Part shown: one piece after another, positions 47,820-60,708 of the stretch | Position numbering within the stretch: the stretch's first letter is position 1 | How the letters are laid out: each line of letters begins with the position of its first letter | Assembly: GCA_008360955.1 (NCBI GenBank) | Contig: LUCM01004957.1 | Coordinates: 40,787 to 104,786, forward strand | DNA length: 64,000 nt | Direction of reading: 5' to 3' | Source: Fasciolopsis buskii | Lineage: Eukaryota > Platyhelminthes > Trematoda > Plagiorchiida > Fasciolidae | Notes under the pieces: model-generated | Seen by the model: the letters and a program-made list of their open reading frames with translations, nothing else | What the model was told of the DNA's origin: nothing | Databases searched by the model: none | Translations under genes and position numbers: made by a program

Positions 47820-50800
47820 GTAAGCTGTGTAGGAACACCTCAAAAAATGCCAGTTTCATTTTTATTTAGTGCTTCTAATTGTAAAGTTTAATTTTTTTTA
47901 ATTTCGTCTCATTAGTCATATCACCAGTGGTAAATCAAAATTTCGAAGTGATTGAGATGAGCCAATTGATGCACACTGACTACGTGACCTTGCCTCGGGG
48001 ATAAAACATAAACCTGTTTGCAATTTGTTTATTTAAATGAGTTACGAATATGCTAATATTTGACTGTAAGAAAATTGACCGAAATGTTTGCAATCGATCG
48101 ATTCGTAATACGCCAAGTAGCCCTATTCCGTCATTCACACTGAACGCGGCTGATTCAGAATACCTTGGCCTTCTATGATTTCATTGCCATGACTAATGAT
48201 TTCTAAGTTAAGGAGTTTAAAATATATGAATTCAAAACGACATACCAAGGTTTGGTAACTTCCACACGAAACCATGAAACAAGAAAATTTATGAACCCAT
48301 GACTTAGAAACGCAGCTCAGAATTTAATTGTCCATCCGCGCTTGGCATAAGCTGTTGCTTGCGATCGATAGTCTTTCATTCTATGACTTTCCTGCCTTCG
48401 AGTGAGACATTAGGCAGTTTCTTGATGCTGAGCTAAATGTTGGTATTTTCTGATGAAATTTCGAGCTTCTTGCTGTGCTCTATAATTGTGGCCGCGTCAA
48501 CATTGACGACAAAAACATCAAAAGTCTGCTATTCCTGTATCAGTCTTCTTTTCTAGGTGATAAGTAGGGGTGCCGGTAACCTTGGCCACGTTTCTCAGGT
48601 TGGGTTACTGACGGAATAACGATGGGATAATGGTCGGTAACGGAAATGTTTTGCACAGGGCACGAAATCACGTTTTGACATAGGAAGCCGCTGGTGTGTT
48701 TCCTGTGGGATAGTCAAGGCATAGTCTGTGTTCTTGGACCTAACACGAATGTTAAATCGCAGTGATTTTTCACATGCTGCAAATATTCAATCTCTTATAA
48801 CACCACATAATATTCTAGTACATATTTGGTAGTCGCGGGGACTGTGCTGTTCTTCCCATGTTAAGGTGATCTACACCATTAGTCCGCGGATTTGGCACAC
48901 TTTTGTTGCTGCTAGCCATTAGAAGATAGATGAACTATCACTGGATGCTCACTTGCGTAATTTGTGTTAGAAAATCCATGCCCTTCGATGGCTCACTGGG
49001 TTGTCGATTTTTCGGCCCTGCTAGTGATGATGATCTTGTGTATGAAAAAATGAAGGAAGCGTTTATTTGATAATAAGAACTTCGCCTTATTCAACCTCAT
49101 AATGTGACAGTGAATTCGACCGTTTTGTTTCTGTTCAGTACGAACTGCTATCAGAGACTACAAGCAAGGATGACATCTAGATACTGAAGGTAAGAAGCAA
49201 AACTTTCGAGGGAGCGAGAGGAAGAAGAAAAACTCAATAAGAAGCCTAGATATTATTTCCAAATAATTACAGTCTGCATCAGCAGATTCCGAACTGAAAT
49301 CACTGCGGCCATAGTAACTTGGCTATCGTTATTGGCTGTTGAAACAAGAAGCTGGTGTTATGAATAGAGGCAGGATCTTCATGCTTATCACACCAACGAA
49401 ATAACACAGACCCAAGAACAAGAATTTATTGTCCATCTACGTTACCCTGGAAATCGTTTGGTAATATGGCCACTTTGAATAATAATAGCTGAAATGACTA
49501 CAACTGCCTTGTTCACCATAAATATGGCAAACAGGCATTTTGATGCTCTCTGTATCGTGTCGTTTTCTTAAATCAGATTAACTTGGTCGCTTACTCTAGC
49601 GGCTTCACCCCAATCTCTCAATTATAATTCATTTGCGCTCTACTTAATCAAGCAGCGGATCAAAACCACCTGTCCATTTCTTTGTTAAGACTAAACAATT
49701 TGTATGGTTAATTTCAGATTAAGACCCATTGGCCGATTATCTCTCGGACTTATTCAGTTCCACTGGCGCCGGTGTCCTTCTCAAAACTTTTGCTTTTTTT
49801 CATAATTAGGATGAATGGCTAGTCTCCTCCTCCTGCTTTCGGGATTGAAGTCGATCAGAGCCTTGTCTATTGTGTCAGACCTCTACGTATAAACCAGTCT
49901 GTCGGTCAGTCCTGCATCTTAGACATAATCCGGTCGCATTGTCCCATGACCCATTGTACCAACACAGACAGTCTTACAATTTTTACACCATCATTTAGCT
50001 TTACTTTCCACCTCCCTAATCCTTTGCTGAGATCTTCATTGGACGAGGCTAATTGATGGTGTAAATTAATTCTCGATCTACAATGTAGGTTGATATAGTT
50101 GAATCCCAATTCATTCCGCTATGGTCCAGATCCGAGCTACTGTAAGATGACAATTCTGTCGGGCTTCGGAGTGAATTAGTATATTCGAACCCATGTTTTA
50201 AACTAAAGCTGGATCACAACAACTCCATTCCAGTTATTGAAGTTCTTCAATGAAGGGCGGATAGCTGGCTGGAACGCTGTGACTACTACAGAGCAAGATC
50301 GGTAGAGCATTATACTTAATTTGGAAGCTTTGTCCTTATGCAGCAGAAACGAAACCTGGTACGCCTCTTTATGAACAGAATGCACCAAATAATTTCAAAA
50401 GGTAAAATTTCAAAGGCCTTGGAGATTATTTGCAACTCGACCAGGAGAAATGGGTGGCCAGATAACAGCTTCCTCCAAAAACCTGAAAGCAGGCCACAGA
50501 TAGAGATATACTGAAATCCAAAGGGGTTGGACAGAATTTTCTCCACGGCAGAGGCTACTACTATCAGCCTAACCAGACCTATCGCAAAAACAGCTCGTCC
50601 AGGCCCTATCGTTTTCATGGCCTAAGGTTAAAATCCAGTTTTGTGATCCACTATTAACATTCAGGATTTGGATCAGAAAATTTCACCAAATATTTTCATG
50701 TATTGGCTTGATGGTAATTCCCGAAAAGACAAAACAGTACTTGTCCTATTAGGGCTTTTGAGTGCGAACTATAGGAATATTTAAAGAATTAGACAAAAAG

Positions 50801-51523
50801 CCCATCATTTATGTTAGAGGTAATGCATAACCCCTAAGTACTCTTGACCCGTAAACCGCGTTTCGGAACAGTAGTAGTAGAAAATTTAGTGAAATAAACT
50901 TTACACGCGATAAACTGGCCCAACTTAATCGGCGGGGTTTCAAAAGGAAATGTTTCCCAAAATTTGTCAAATCATGAAACCGAAAACCGGTACTCATCAC
51001 GGCTTTGCGTACCAAGGCAGCATGGATACTGTCAACCGGGTGCAGTAGGCATTGATGTTTTATTGATCGATCGATAAGTAACGCAATGCGTGCCTCTACC
51101 ATTTTCCCTGGTGCGCCTTCCAGTGTGTGTTGAGTAAACAGCTGACGAAATCACGTAATCTGACTTCATGAATCATTTGACTACCACTCACTTTCAGTGA
51201 CCAAGTCCCTGAGAAACAAAAAGCCATAAGGTTTAACAAGCACGTATCAAACCAAAAACTCAGCAAACTCGCGAAGTAACCTCTCACTAGCTTCCAGTGA
51301 TTTAATGCTCCGCTTTAATGCAAAATAATTGTTAGATATGCATGCTACTTTCCTGGAAACGGGTGGTTTTTTATTTGATTTTTTTATGGTATCGGTTTCA
51401 TTCACTTCACCGTCCCATTTCTTGCTGTGCTTCTTTTTCGCTCACTCACATATAAGAAAACTGACAATTACTACGGTTTAAGTTACGTGAGATTTCTAAG
51501 TTGTTCCTACTACCTGTTTTCAG
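47820..51523 (+). other. EPS8 intron with PLE/RT remnant
   Basis: 3.7 kb phase 2 intron. Contains the RT-like fragment at 50.33-50.62 kb; the rest is unassigned. Confidence 0.6.
50330..50620 (+). mobile_element. Reverse-transcriptase C-terminal fragment (PLE-like)
   Basis: Plus-strand frame reads KRNLVRLFMNRMHQIISKGK, then ISKALEIICNSTRRNGWPDN, a stop, and IFSTAEATTISLTRPIAKTA. This matches the region after the RT core of PLEs and related elements ('KRxLxxxLxxRAxxICS...LxxNGYPxxFI'). Short, broken and isolated. Confidence 0.5.
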
Positions 51524-51691
51524 CGAGAGCGTTGGTTACTGGCGTAAATCCAACACCATGTTTGCAGATTTCCCACGCAAAATCAGACAACCGCTATTCC
51601 CGCGATACACAATTGCGTTTCTAGAACTTAATTTGATCGGTGTTCATGAAAAGCTTTTGCGCGAACTTGGACCGGCATGGAATGACTCCAG
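51524..51691 (+). CDS. EPS8: EPS8 homologue, middle-domain exon 2
   Basis: Acceptor CTACCTGTTTTCAG, donor GTGATT. 168 bases, phase 2 in and out. Reads ESVGYWRKSNTMFADFPRKI, RQPLFPRYTIAFLELNLIGV and HEKLLRELGPAWNDS. It aligns with 'SSVLSPLLNKDTIDFLNYTVNGDERQLWMSLGGTWMKAR' of EPS8; the L-x-x-L-G-x-x-W motif is clear. Confidence 0.9.
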
Positions 51692-53204
51692 GTGATTTTG
51701 GCGTAAGATTTTTTGCAACAACTCTTCAACTAACGTTATCACGTAAAGATTATTCTCATGGTCTAACTCCACGCTGACGTTTTGCGGTATCGAAATGGCT
51801 AAGTTGTCCTGGAAAGTAAAATAACAATGCCATCCCGAAAACTGTCAGACTGTGAAATCGCATCAATCGTTATCGTATTGCTAATGGGGGTAAATTAGTT
51901 GCAAACTGGTCCGGTCGATGCAACGAGTAATCGAGACTATGGTCACACTTATAATAAGCAATTCTGATTTTGAAACTTCACCGGTTAGTGATAACAAGAA
52001 CAACACAGTAGAGGGTAACAATCGTTTGTTAATCTATACATTTGATACCCAGCGGCGTTCCTACGCTGTTTTGACCTTAGCCGTCAATGAATATCAAGGC
52101 AGAAGTAGCACCATATAGAAACTCGTTCAGTTGGTGATAAAATGCTACAAGTTCAAAATATCAAATGCCGTTGATTTAATAGAAACCTGTCAGAGCAAGG
52201 GCAATTAAATAGGTTGTCAGAGATACTGTCGATTTGTCGAGAAATTAAACGTGATTGCAACTCAGAATATTAGGCTTTCTGTCGTTTCTTGAAGGCTCCG
52301 CATTGTCCTTCTGTATTCATACTTATCTCCGTATTGATACGCGCCAGGTTAAAACGATAAAACTAGCAAAGTTTCTGTTTGATTTTGAGGCAAGCGAACG
52401 TCCAATAGCCGGAACTATTAACAAACATGAAATCAAATTCTCGAGATAGGTTTTGGCTTTGTGCTTGCACCTGTGTGCACCACGGTTCGGTTTGAGCTGA
52501 GTGGTTGTACTCTTGTGTTGAAGTGATTTCTAAACTAGAATAATCGCAGTTCAAAACTGCAATTGGAAAGTTCTCAATTGGTACCGTAATAAGTAGTCGA
52601 ATTACACCTCGCTTGCTCGGTTTTGCGTCACGACGTTTGAGGGATGAAGCTGTCTAATTAAATAGTCAGGGTTCGGCAACCGTTAAACTGCATTGTAGGT
52701 AAGTAATAGTCTGTTTACCTGAATCGTTGGCTAGAATTTCAGACAATCTCTAGCCAAATGATTCCGTGATAGAATGTTGGTGGCTTAACAAACAAAGCAA
52801 GCAAGACTGCATTCGTCATTTGTAAGGACGCCCCCAACCTTAGCTCAAATTCACTGTGAGATACAGCCAAGTGCAATTATGGAATGTGTTTATTACGTTT
52901 GTGTGGCACGTTGTATGTTCAGTACTGGTTCTCTTCGCAACGGAAATGACATCGGTCAGTGTTTTGCACAGGGCCGTATTGCCGTTGTGTGCAAGGTAAA
53001 TATAAAAACTGACGTATATTACAGTACACGGATGCACTCTCTAATGGTTGTTACAATATCAACGGTAGGTGCTATCAGTCACCTCAGGTAGTTTTCCCAT
53101 AGGAATTTCGTACGCAAAATATTTGTGTGGTATCAGTCATATGCCAATAGATGTTCCAGTTTGTCTTCTTGTGGGTCTGTGCGTGGATGTGTGTCTACGT
53201 GTGT

Positions 53205-53352
53205 GCTCCTTGAAACTGCAGCGATTAAAGAGACTGATCAAAGTTCACGCAGACGCCAACAGGATGAATATTATGGCCATTTTGTAAACTCTGATGCTTG
53301 GATACGAATTTTATCACAAACGAGGGTTATGGAAGAATTAAAAAAGCAATAA
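53205..53352 (+). CDS. Possible terminal exon, unknown (weak)
   Basis: After TTGAAACTGCAG the frame reads IKETDQSSRRRQQDEYYGHF, VNSDAWIRILSQTRVMEELK and KQ-stop. Hydrophilic and protein-like. It enters in phase 1, whereas the flanking EPS8 exons are joined in phase 2, so it is not an EPS8 internal exon. No partner exon identified. Confidence 0.3.
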
Positions 53353-55635
53353 GCATGTGATACTATGCAAGTGGAGGTGCACGCTAACAAACACTGATTG
53401 AGTTTTTAAAAACTGAAAATCTTACTGTCTGGTTTTTAATTCAAAGTCTGCAGATGTTAGAAAAGTATCTCATGTCGCACGATCAGTCATGCTCCATACA
53501 GGCAAATCGATGATGCTGATGTATGTTGTATACTGATTTCGAACATCGTTGGCTTGTGTCAGTAGACAATGGTTTGCAATTCCGCAATCTCCCACCACGC
53601 GGAGCACATTTATGCTTGACGTGTGCTGACGGTAACTTTGCTGTTGGAAAATTGAACTCCAAAGTGATATGCTTCGTTGTCTGAGCAGCCAATACGATTA
53701 AATTCAATAAACACTTGCGAATTCTACTCTATCGTCATCGGGCAAAGGCATTGCAAACATTTAAACAACTACCAGTTTTGACCTAGAACTGATCTATTTT
53801 GGTTCACATAGATTGATCCCAGTTGTGCAAAATGAATGCCAATAGAAACCGGATTCGAAAACTACACCATAAAAACCGGAGAAAAGTGGAAGTGGATGGT
53901 AGTTTTTGTATTTCGTGTGAACCCTGAGCGTTGGGTCAAGGCCTTTGGGTACATTGAGCAAATATATTCCGAATTACCACAATTGCTACTACAATCAGTC
54001 AGACACAGAAGCCAAAAACGAAAGTAACTTAGCACAGTTTCATTGGTATATTTGTGTATTTATTTGAGCATGTGCTGTGAAGTCTGTGTCTTACCAGCAA
54101 ACGGGATTGGGTGATCAGGCCATGCATCTTGATCTTAGCTACTTATCAGTTCCAATCAAAGGATTTTTATGATAGAACCTAGAGAAGAAAAGCTGAATCC
54201 TTGGAACTTTAACATTTTTGGTCGTTCATGTGGGAATATGTTTTGATCGAGTGGGTCTTGTTTGCTAACTAACCGGAAATATCCAGTTGATAGACCGATC
54301 ACTTCAAAATCCCATTTGATTAGTTTTGACTTGAGCTGAATGACAGTAATAGTCATTTTGTTCTGTTCGGCACCTGTATAAAGCAGAAATCCTTGAATGA
54401 GAATTTTCTGAATCACTTTCGCATGAGTACAGTTAATCCAGCATACAGACGGGAAAATGTGTAAACCAAACTCACAGTTCCTCTGAAGGGAGCTCATTGA
54501 ACATTGGGCCTAGGAAATAGAACAGATACGAATTCAGAATCACGTATTATACAAGAACAGAAAATATAGACCAGTAAAAAGTGGTTTGGACAAAACCAGG
54601 GTTGAGTCGCACAACAAGACCGAAGGTCATAAGCCAAACTTCCACTTAAAACTAGCATGCGGACGCCTGTCACGTGGTACTTACCCTGTCAGCTGTAAAT
54701 GGACCCTGGATCAAGGCTTCTAGTCACACGTCCTAGACCAGTATCACGAGACGAAAATGGCATTGATCTTAATTCTGATTAAATACTAATGACGGCGGCA
54801 ATTAGCCCTGAAGACCAATACACGAACGGCTTATGTGCAATCATGCACGATCTCACACTTACACCGAGACTGTTTGATCGAGAAATAACACACTATCTTG
54901 ACGTTTTGACATTTAAATTGACATAGTTTCAAGTGGTGCGCTTGAAAATGATCAATAAGAGTCTTGGGTGAGCTGAAGTTCTACTTCATTTTGTATTTAA
55001 TGCAATTCGATTGGGCGTTAGGATGTTTAATTCTAAGCATGGCTATAATGCTATCAAAGGATACGCCGTTTTATAAGTTGGTTCGTCTATCTGAATAATC
55101 TGGTGAAACAGATTTCTTAAATTAGATGCGCCATTAGATGTACGTTCTGGTATTGACTAAAAACTTATTGGCAAATAACATGTTCAAGCGCTTGACCAAG
55201 GTGGATCAGTGTCTCAAATCAGGTCGGTCATGCATTTTATTGACAGCTTCTTTCAGTCGTCTGAGGGATTTCAGTAGGAGTGAAGCTATCCTGCCACTGT
55301 TTTAGAATATGGTTTTAATGGGACAGCATAAGTCGACAGTCACGTCGAGTGTCTTTATATATGTAATAAAAGGAGAGTCAAGACGATTTTGGGACAGAGA
55401 AATATTTGCATATGGCAGAGTTCTTGTCTTAGCTTGATTTGTTTCCTTATGAAAAAATGGATGGTGTGCAGAGTCGGAATAGATGGTTTCCGACTGGAAT
55501 GGAAAAGTGACTACCAGGCAGAACAGAAACTTGCGGCAATAAATAAACGAGAGCAGCATGATTAGCGATAACTGTCCAGAATCATACCATCCCCGGTTTA
55601 GTAAGATATAAGTTAGCTTAGTCAAAAGGCAGTAA

Positions 55636-55926
55636 GGGATAAGTGGCGGCGTGAATAAAGTCAACAATACCAAAACAAACTCTCGGACAATACTGGTACA
55701 CAAAAAGGTATACAGCGAAACGGGGTTATATGAACAATACTTAATGTTGTGCCAAAATAAAGGGAAAAAATTAACCACTATGCAGTCAACACTGCTAGTG
55801 GAGAAAGTGAAGACTGCTGCACTTGCTGGACATTTGGCTATTGATCTAGATGGGACAAATGCCGCCCGTCTCCTGTTTGCATCGAGTACCCGCCTGAAGA
55901 AAACAACAGTTTTAAAGGAGAATTAG
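55636..55926 (+). CDS. Nested ORF 1 of unknown function
   Basis: Open from just after a stop at 55633 to TAG at 55926. Contains VNKVNNTKTNSRTILVHKKV, YSETGLYEQYLMLCQNKGKK and LTTMQSTLLVEKVKTAALAG, then a C-terminal RLLFASSTRLKK. The composition is protein-like but there is no ATG near the front, so it may be an exon or a 5'-truncated copy. The opposite strand is also open for 158 codons, but that reading is unusually rich in L, F, C and Y and is probably its shadow. Not recognised. Confidence 0.35.
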   Translation, partial: GISGGVNKVNNTKTNSRTILVHKKVYSETGLYEQYLMLCQNKGKKLTTMQSTLLVEKVKTAALAGHLAIDLDGTNAARLLFASSTRLKKTTVLKEN

Positions 55927-56018
55927 GCGGCCATCAATAGTTTCATTGATCCGGGATAGTTGAATGTAAACCATACATTTGGTGGGGTAAAAATGCGAGT
56001 TCAAAACCTTTATAAAGC

Positions 56019-56216
56019 ATGGCAACTTTCGAAATAAAATCTGATATTAATCTTAGCCAAGACCGGGACGGTCATTTGTTTGGTGTCATGCGAGTAAAAG
56101 CTGCTTTACAGGCAGCACACCTACGTCTCTTGGACCAAGACGATTTCGACAAAGTTATGCTTCATCCCGATGAGGATCATGGAACAGAACCTATGCGGAT
56201 GAAAATTTCTATCTAA
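56019..56216 (+). CDS. Nested ORF 2 of unknown function
   Basis: ATG to TAA, 65 codons: MATFEIKSDINLSQDRDGHL, FGVMRVKAALQAAHLRLLDQ, DDFDKVMLHPDEDHGTEPMR, MKISI. Balanced, acidic second half. It lies 92 bases after ORF 1 in the same strand and the same frame class, so the two could be one gene or retrocopy broken by mutations. Not recognised. Confidence 0.4.
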   Translation: MATFEIKSDINLSQDRDGHLFGVMRVKAALQAAHLRLLDQDDFDKVMLHPDEDHGTEPMRMKISI

Positions 56217-56991
56217 TGACAACTTCTGGTTGACAAAGAGTGAGCATGTGATTAATCCCAAGTCACCATGCTGCAGACCAACAATAGTACTGCGGTCGAT
56301 CGAGGGGAGCTAGTAGGATGTTGAGAACCATCAGTGTTCCGTAAATATCACCGATAGAAGAAAATCGATTACCAGTCCTAAAAAGGTAATCATAGCAAGC
56401 TCGTTGCTCTTCCCGATTAGTCTCCTTTAATAGCATGTCTTTCCTAGGTACTATTAGGTTATATTAGTTTGCTGTGCCGTACGTCATATTCCCCATCGGT
56501 GTCTGGTTCGATCTCGTTTGCAGAAGCAGGACATAAATTGTTACAAATATTAATTTTATTACCTACAGTTTTCGCTAGAGCAAAGAGCTAAAATCATATA
56601 GAAAAGCTGCAAAGGATTCAATCACCTAGAGAGTAATGATTAGTGTGTCATCACATTGAAGATAATTTGTGAATAAAACAGGCTTGCCTCAGTAGTGTAT
56701 TTCGCACACGGATGGATGAATAAACTTCCTCGTTTTGGCGATTATTGGCGCTCTTCAGGTGTGTGTACCCTCTATTCTTCTGTTCAACCTTCCCTATACT
56801 AGTGTGCTCTGATGATAAGTCAATTTAAAAATCACGTGTGATTCCTAAATGGACTTACCATCCACTTACGCTCCTAACAATTCAAATGAGATTCTAGTGA
56901 GAGACAAGCTTACATTTTGAAATTATAATAGTCATGGAGATTGCTATGCAGGGAAGATGAAAAAGGGTTCTTTCTCTCTTTTATCCTTCAG

Positions 56992-57115
56992 AGAAGAGTC
57001 ACCTTCTCTACCAGTCTACGTTCCGATTTTCAAAGACGGATTTCAAGTGATTCGAGAACAATACGAACCCACACTTTTCGACTATGACAAACCCGGAGTC
57101 GACAGCATTTCAGAG
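56992..57115 (+). CDS. EPS8: EPS8 homologue, middle-domain exon 3
   Basis: Acceptor CTCTCTTTTATCCTTCAG, donor GTAAAA. Phase 2 in, phase 0 out. Reads EESPSLPVYVPIFKDGFQVI, REQYEPTLFDYDKPGVDSIS, E. It matches '[24 protein letters not shown]' (the P-x-Y-x-P-x-F-x-x-G-[WF] motif) of EPS8. Confidence 0.87.
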
Positions 57116-57380
57116 GTAAAATTCCGACAAATTTTTGGGCCAATATAATTTCATCTGTGACTTAAGCATTTCAAGAAATTATTCCATTAGGAGCAACAAT
57201 TTCTATCCCAAAAGCTAATAGTCGATGAATAATCAAATAACTGCATACACCAAAACCACTTGCAACTTTGGGTCATGGGTCCATAGAGGTTAAATGATTG
57301 TGGAACTTTCCGTGAGCTTCACAAGTTTCAAAACGATACTGAGCTTCGGACAGTCTTTCCTGTGTTTTCGTACTCATCAG

Positions 57381-57479
57381 ATTTTCAGTGTACAGAAAAG
57401 GCAGAAAATAAAACCGTCATCAACGAATATTGGCAGCAATAACAGCGATAGTGAGTTGTTGGTTGAGAAACACGAACAG
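57381..57479 (+). CDS. EPS8: EPS8 homologue, basic linker exon
   Basis: Acceptor TACTCATCAG, donor GTGTGT. 33 codons, phase 0 both ends: IFSVQKRQKIKPSSTNIGSN, NSDSELLVEKHEQ. It resembles 'EHQRKQEIKRLSTEHSSVSEY' after the middle domain. An earlier GTGAGT donor at 57451 is stronger as a site but leaves phase 1, which does not fit the next exon, so 57479 is preferred. Confidence 0.55.
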
Positions 57480-60400
57480 GTGTGTTTTAGTTCCCATATT
57501 GAAAGTGATGACATGATATTTCCTTTTTGAAAAGTCATTTCAAAGGCATTGGGCATCAACTAATAATGCGAATAAAGAAAACTTGGGAAAATCAGTGATA
57601 TACTAAGTGTAAAGGCATTCTTGAATAAAATGGTGTTATGGATTACCAATGAACAATATTCTGCAGTGTAAAACAGCTCAACTAGACAGACACATCTATA
57701 AATTCACTCTACAGCCGGTTACCTCCGATAGAACAACACCTGTAAAATTTCAAGGGATTCATAGGAATTATGCGAAAACGAAAGCGAATTACGTCAGAAT
57801 GACCCAGCCACAAGGCTGGTTAAAGAATCATTTCGGTCTGTCTAAAGTCCGCTTTTGGCATGAATTTTCGGTTATCCAACTGCAATACGTGCCATTACTC
57901 AAATGTCTGTTGATACCAGCGACCTAGATGGCACAGTTTCAACCCAGAAAATAGTTGCAAAACATTCCTGGGGAGTAGATTCAAGCATCAAAATAAAAAT
58001 GAACTGATTAGATTGCATGGGGGAACTAGGCCGAGGTCAAACTCAGCTTTTGCGGGCGGCTTCGCTGTCCGCATTTCATATCCTTGACCCAACTTGGAGC
58101 CTTAGCCTTGTCGGTCCAGCAGTCCGGCAAGAATAGGACAGAATGTCCATCCTCTACCTTCATATTCCCCTCACCGACTCGACCCAAGATCGCTTAACGT
58201 TGAAACGCGTGAGCTGATTGATACCTCTGTCACTGTCGTTAGACTACGTTATCGATCAGCGCACATCGACTAAGTTTAGTCACAACCAACTACAGAGGCT
58301 TTCTGCCCAGGTCGTGAACAGGACGTACCTACATGTGTCTCTTCTGTTCGCTTTTGCTTGTCGCCTCAATGTCTGCCTTTCTTGTCCCCGACCCAGTTCA
58401 TGCACATAGCCATCTATTATATTGACATCAAGATGACAACGCGATTGAAACTCAGTTTTTTCAGCCTCATGTTCTTTGTTTTACACAGCTAAAAATCGCC
58501 TAGCACTGAGCCGTGAGAGGTGGTTAGTAAATTTGGCCCCATCGATTCACAGAGCTATCTGTCCATGGAGGTTGACTCAATCGCACCACAGAGGTGTTCA
58601 GTCCGGTTTGTGACATGAACGTCACCGCGTGGGTTTGTGCGTTGCAGATCAATGTGCAGATAGGAGAAGCACAGTTAATCTGCTGAAACAGACGACAGCA
58701 GCAGGTCGAATGACTGAATTGCAGACCGATCTAAATGATTCCTTAACCAGCTGACCGCAATATCCATCTGCCAAACCCTGTACCTTTTTCATTTTTTCCT
58801 AGGTCTGGTTTATTGAGTTTATTTTTTACCAAACGGATTAATGTTCAATAGTGGTAGCCCACCAAGACTACATTTGGTCTTCTTTCTAATGTACCTTCTG
58901 ATTACTAGCCAACGCCAGTGCAGTCTAGACACTTCTTTGCGTCTTACTGAAGCTTAGCAGCACAGTTTACAGCAATGCAGGCTGTCCTGGTATCTGATTA
59001 CTTTGATCATTGTTGTTCATCGACGGTTCTTCTTCACTAAAGTTATCCTTGGAAATTCATGTCAAATTATTTCTAACTGCTTTTTGATAGTAGGAACTGC
59101 TTTCTTGGTCTCTGGTTATGCACCGAGAGTGAATGCTGATTTCAAATTTGCATTCAAATTGGAACTGCCAATGTCAACAAATTCCATGGCATCATTCTAT
59201 CATCACAAAGCTGGTGTATTCATGATGCTGACCGAGGCGTTCAATCATTTGCTGCCTTGGCAAACCGAAGAAGGACAGTTCAGTTACACGACTTGCCAAC
59301 CGTATCTCCACTCTGTCTAAATCTTTCAATTAAGCATCCAGTTATATTTGCTTAATGGAACAGTTTACTTCAAGGCACCGTCATCCGAATTCAGTCGTCG
59401 TTCAAATGATGAAAACACAGACTTACCGGCAATCGACAGGGAGGATCAAAATCAACCCTGTTTTGTAACTTGATTAGCTGAGGTACTGGGACAAACCTAT
59501 TAAAACCACAGTGGGCCGCAGCGAAGAGACTTTGTTTTATTTTCTCACGTCTCTTGTAAATCATTGCGCAGTTATAGTAGAAGTTACGTCACCTTACCGC
59601 GCAACCTACGTTTACTCCAAATCCGTGAACTGGTAAACAGAATTTCGCCAAACTGTCGTCACCTTTGTGTGATTAGACTACTGTTCTTATTCCCATTACT
59701 ACTACTTGCCCTTGCATCGAATAGTGGTTTTTTCTTTATTTTCGCAATTCTGTCAGTTTCACTTTTTATGGGACTAAAATTCGAATTAAACAATGCTCTT
59801 CTAAAACTGCCTCTGTTTCTCAAGGCATCGGGTGATCTACACTGATGAAATTCTCTTTAGCTAACACACTAGTCCATGTCTTCTGGCTGTACAGCTTAAC
59901 CAGTCGGGAGAGATTTCAGCGGTTGAGATTAAATCAGGGTTTTGTACCAGAACGCCTGTTTTTCTGTTTTGTGTCTTACAAATCACCTCCATGGGCTGGT
60001 CATCAACCTTGTCACTCACACCTATAAGTTCGAGCGTTTTACACAAACGGGTTGTCAGACGTTTACGTTTGCCGTTTTGCAAACATCTGGCGGATTCTAC
60101 ATTTATTCGAATACCTAACTTTTCATCTCATTGGTCGGCACGTTGGCTCAAGTAGCCAGTGGTGGATACTAGTAACATGCTTACTAATTTCGGATCGATT
60201 TGTCAAAACTAAATACACTTGAGTTAATAGTGATACGAATTGGGGCACTACATTTACTACACCTTCGAACTCATAGTTTTCGACTCTATCGAATGAATAT
60301 ACAACGATCAGTATGAATCGGAAAGAACGTTAAAACGTTAGGTTTTATTCGATCCAGATGAAAAACATAAGCAGCTAATGTCACAAACTTGTTGATCGAA

Positions 60401-60643
60401 AGATTCACAGAAGAGACACTTAAGGCACTCGACAGACCCTTATTTTGCCTAACATCATATTTGCTTTGTTTACATGCTTAGTGCTCCATTTTGTTCCATT
60501 GTTTTTTTCACCGCCAAACGAACACCGTATTTCAGAAAATAGGTGGTTTTAGAGTAATTTTAAATTGCCATTCGATTTCTTTTCCCCAGTTAAAACACAC
60601 TTTTCAATAATCTTATTTTCACCATGTTCCTCTATTACAACAG
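57480..60643 (+). other. EPS8 intron, with GC-richer block
   Basis: 3.2 kb phase 0 intron. The segment about 57.95-58.65 kb is richer in G and C than its surroundings and may be a decayed transposon. A minus-strand open frame at 59861-60082 looks protein-like but is unsupported. An additional EPS8 exon here cannot be excluded. Confidence 0.5.
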
Positions 60644-60708
60644 CATCGCTACATGCAGCCAGCAGTGTTGAGTGATTTCGCAAAAGATATGATTCGGAAA
60701 AAGAAGAA
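60644..60708 (+). CDS. EPS8: EPS8 homologue, linker exon
   Basis: Acceptor TTCCTCTATTACAACAG, donor GTAAGC. Phase 0 in, phase 2 out. Reads HRYMQPAVLSDFAKDMIRKK then K plus AA. The basic end continues into KKLASRIG of the next exon. Membership rests on phase and splice sites rather than on alignment. Confidence 0.62.

Larger units (their letters stand above)
51692..56991 (+). other. EPS8 intron with nested ORF pair
   Basis: 5.3 kb phase 2 intron. It holds two adjacent plus-strand ORFs (55.6-56.2 kb) and a segment at 53205-53352 that is open after a GCAG acceptor-like site but in the wrong phase for EPS8. Confidence 0.55.

Noticed and set aside
48420..48470. CTGATGA near 48.45 kb as another hammerhead
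   Set aside because: No GAAA partner or matching stems nearby.
55302..55778. 158-codon minus-strand frame
   Set aside because: Composition is dominated by L, F, C, Y and S with no motif, and it overlaps a more protein-like plus-strand frame; probably a shadow.
59564..59845. Hydrophobic 93-codon frame
   Set aside because: Low-complexity L/F-rich translation of AT-rich DNA, no splice context.
59861..60082. Minus-strand 73-codon frame with protein-like composition
   Set aside because: No partner exon, start context or recognised domain.
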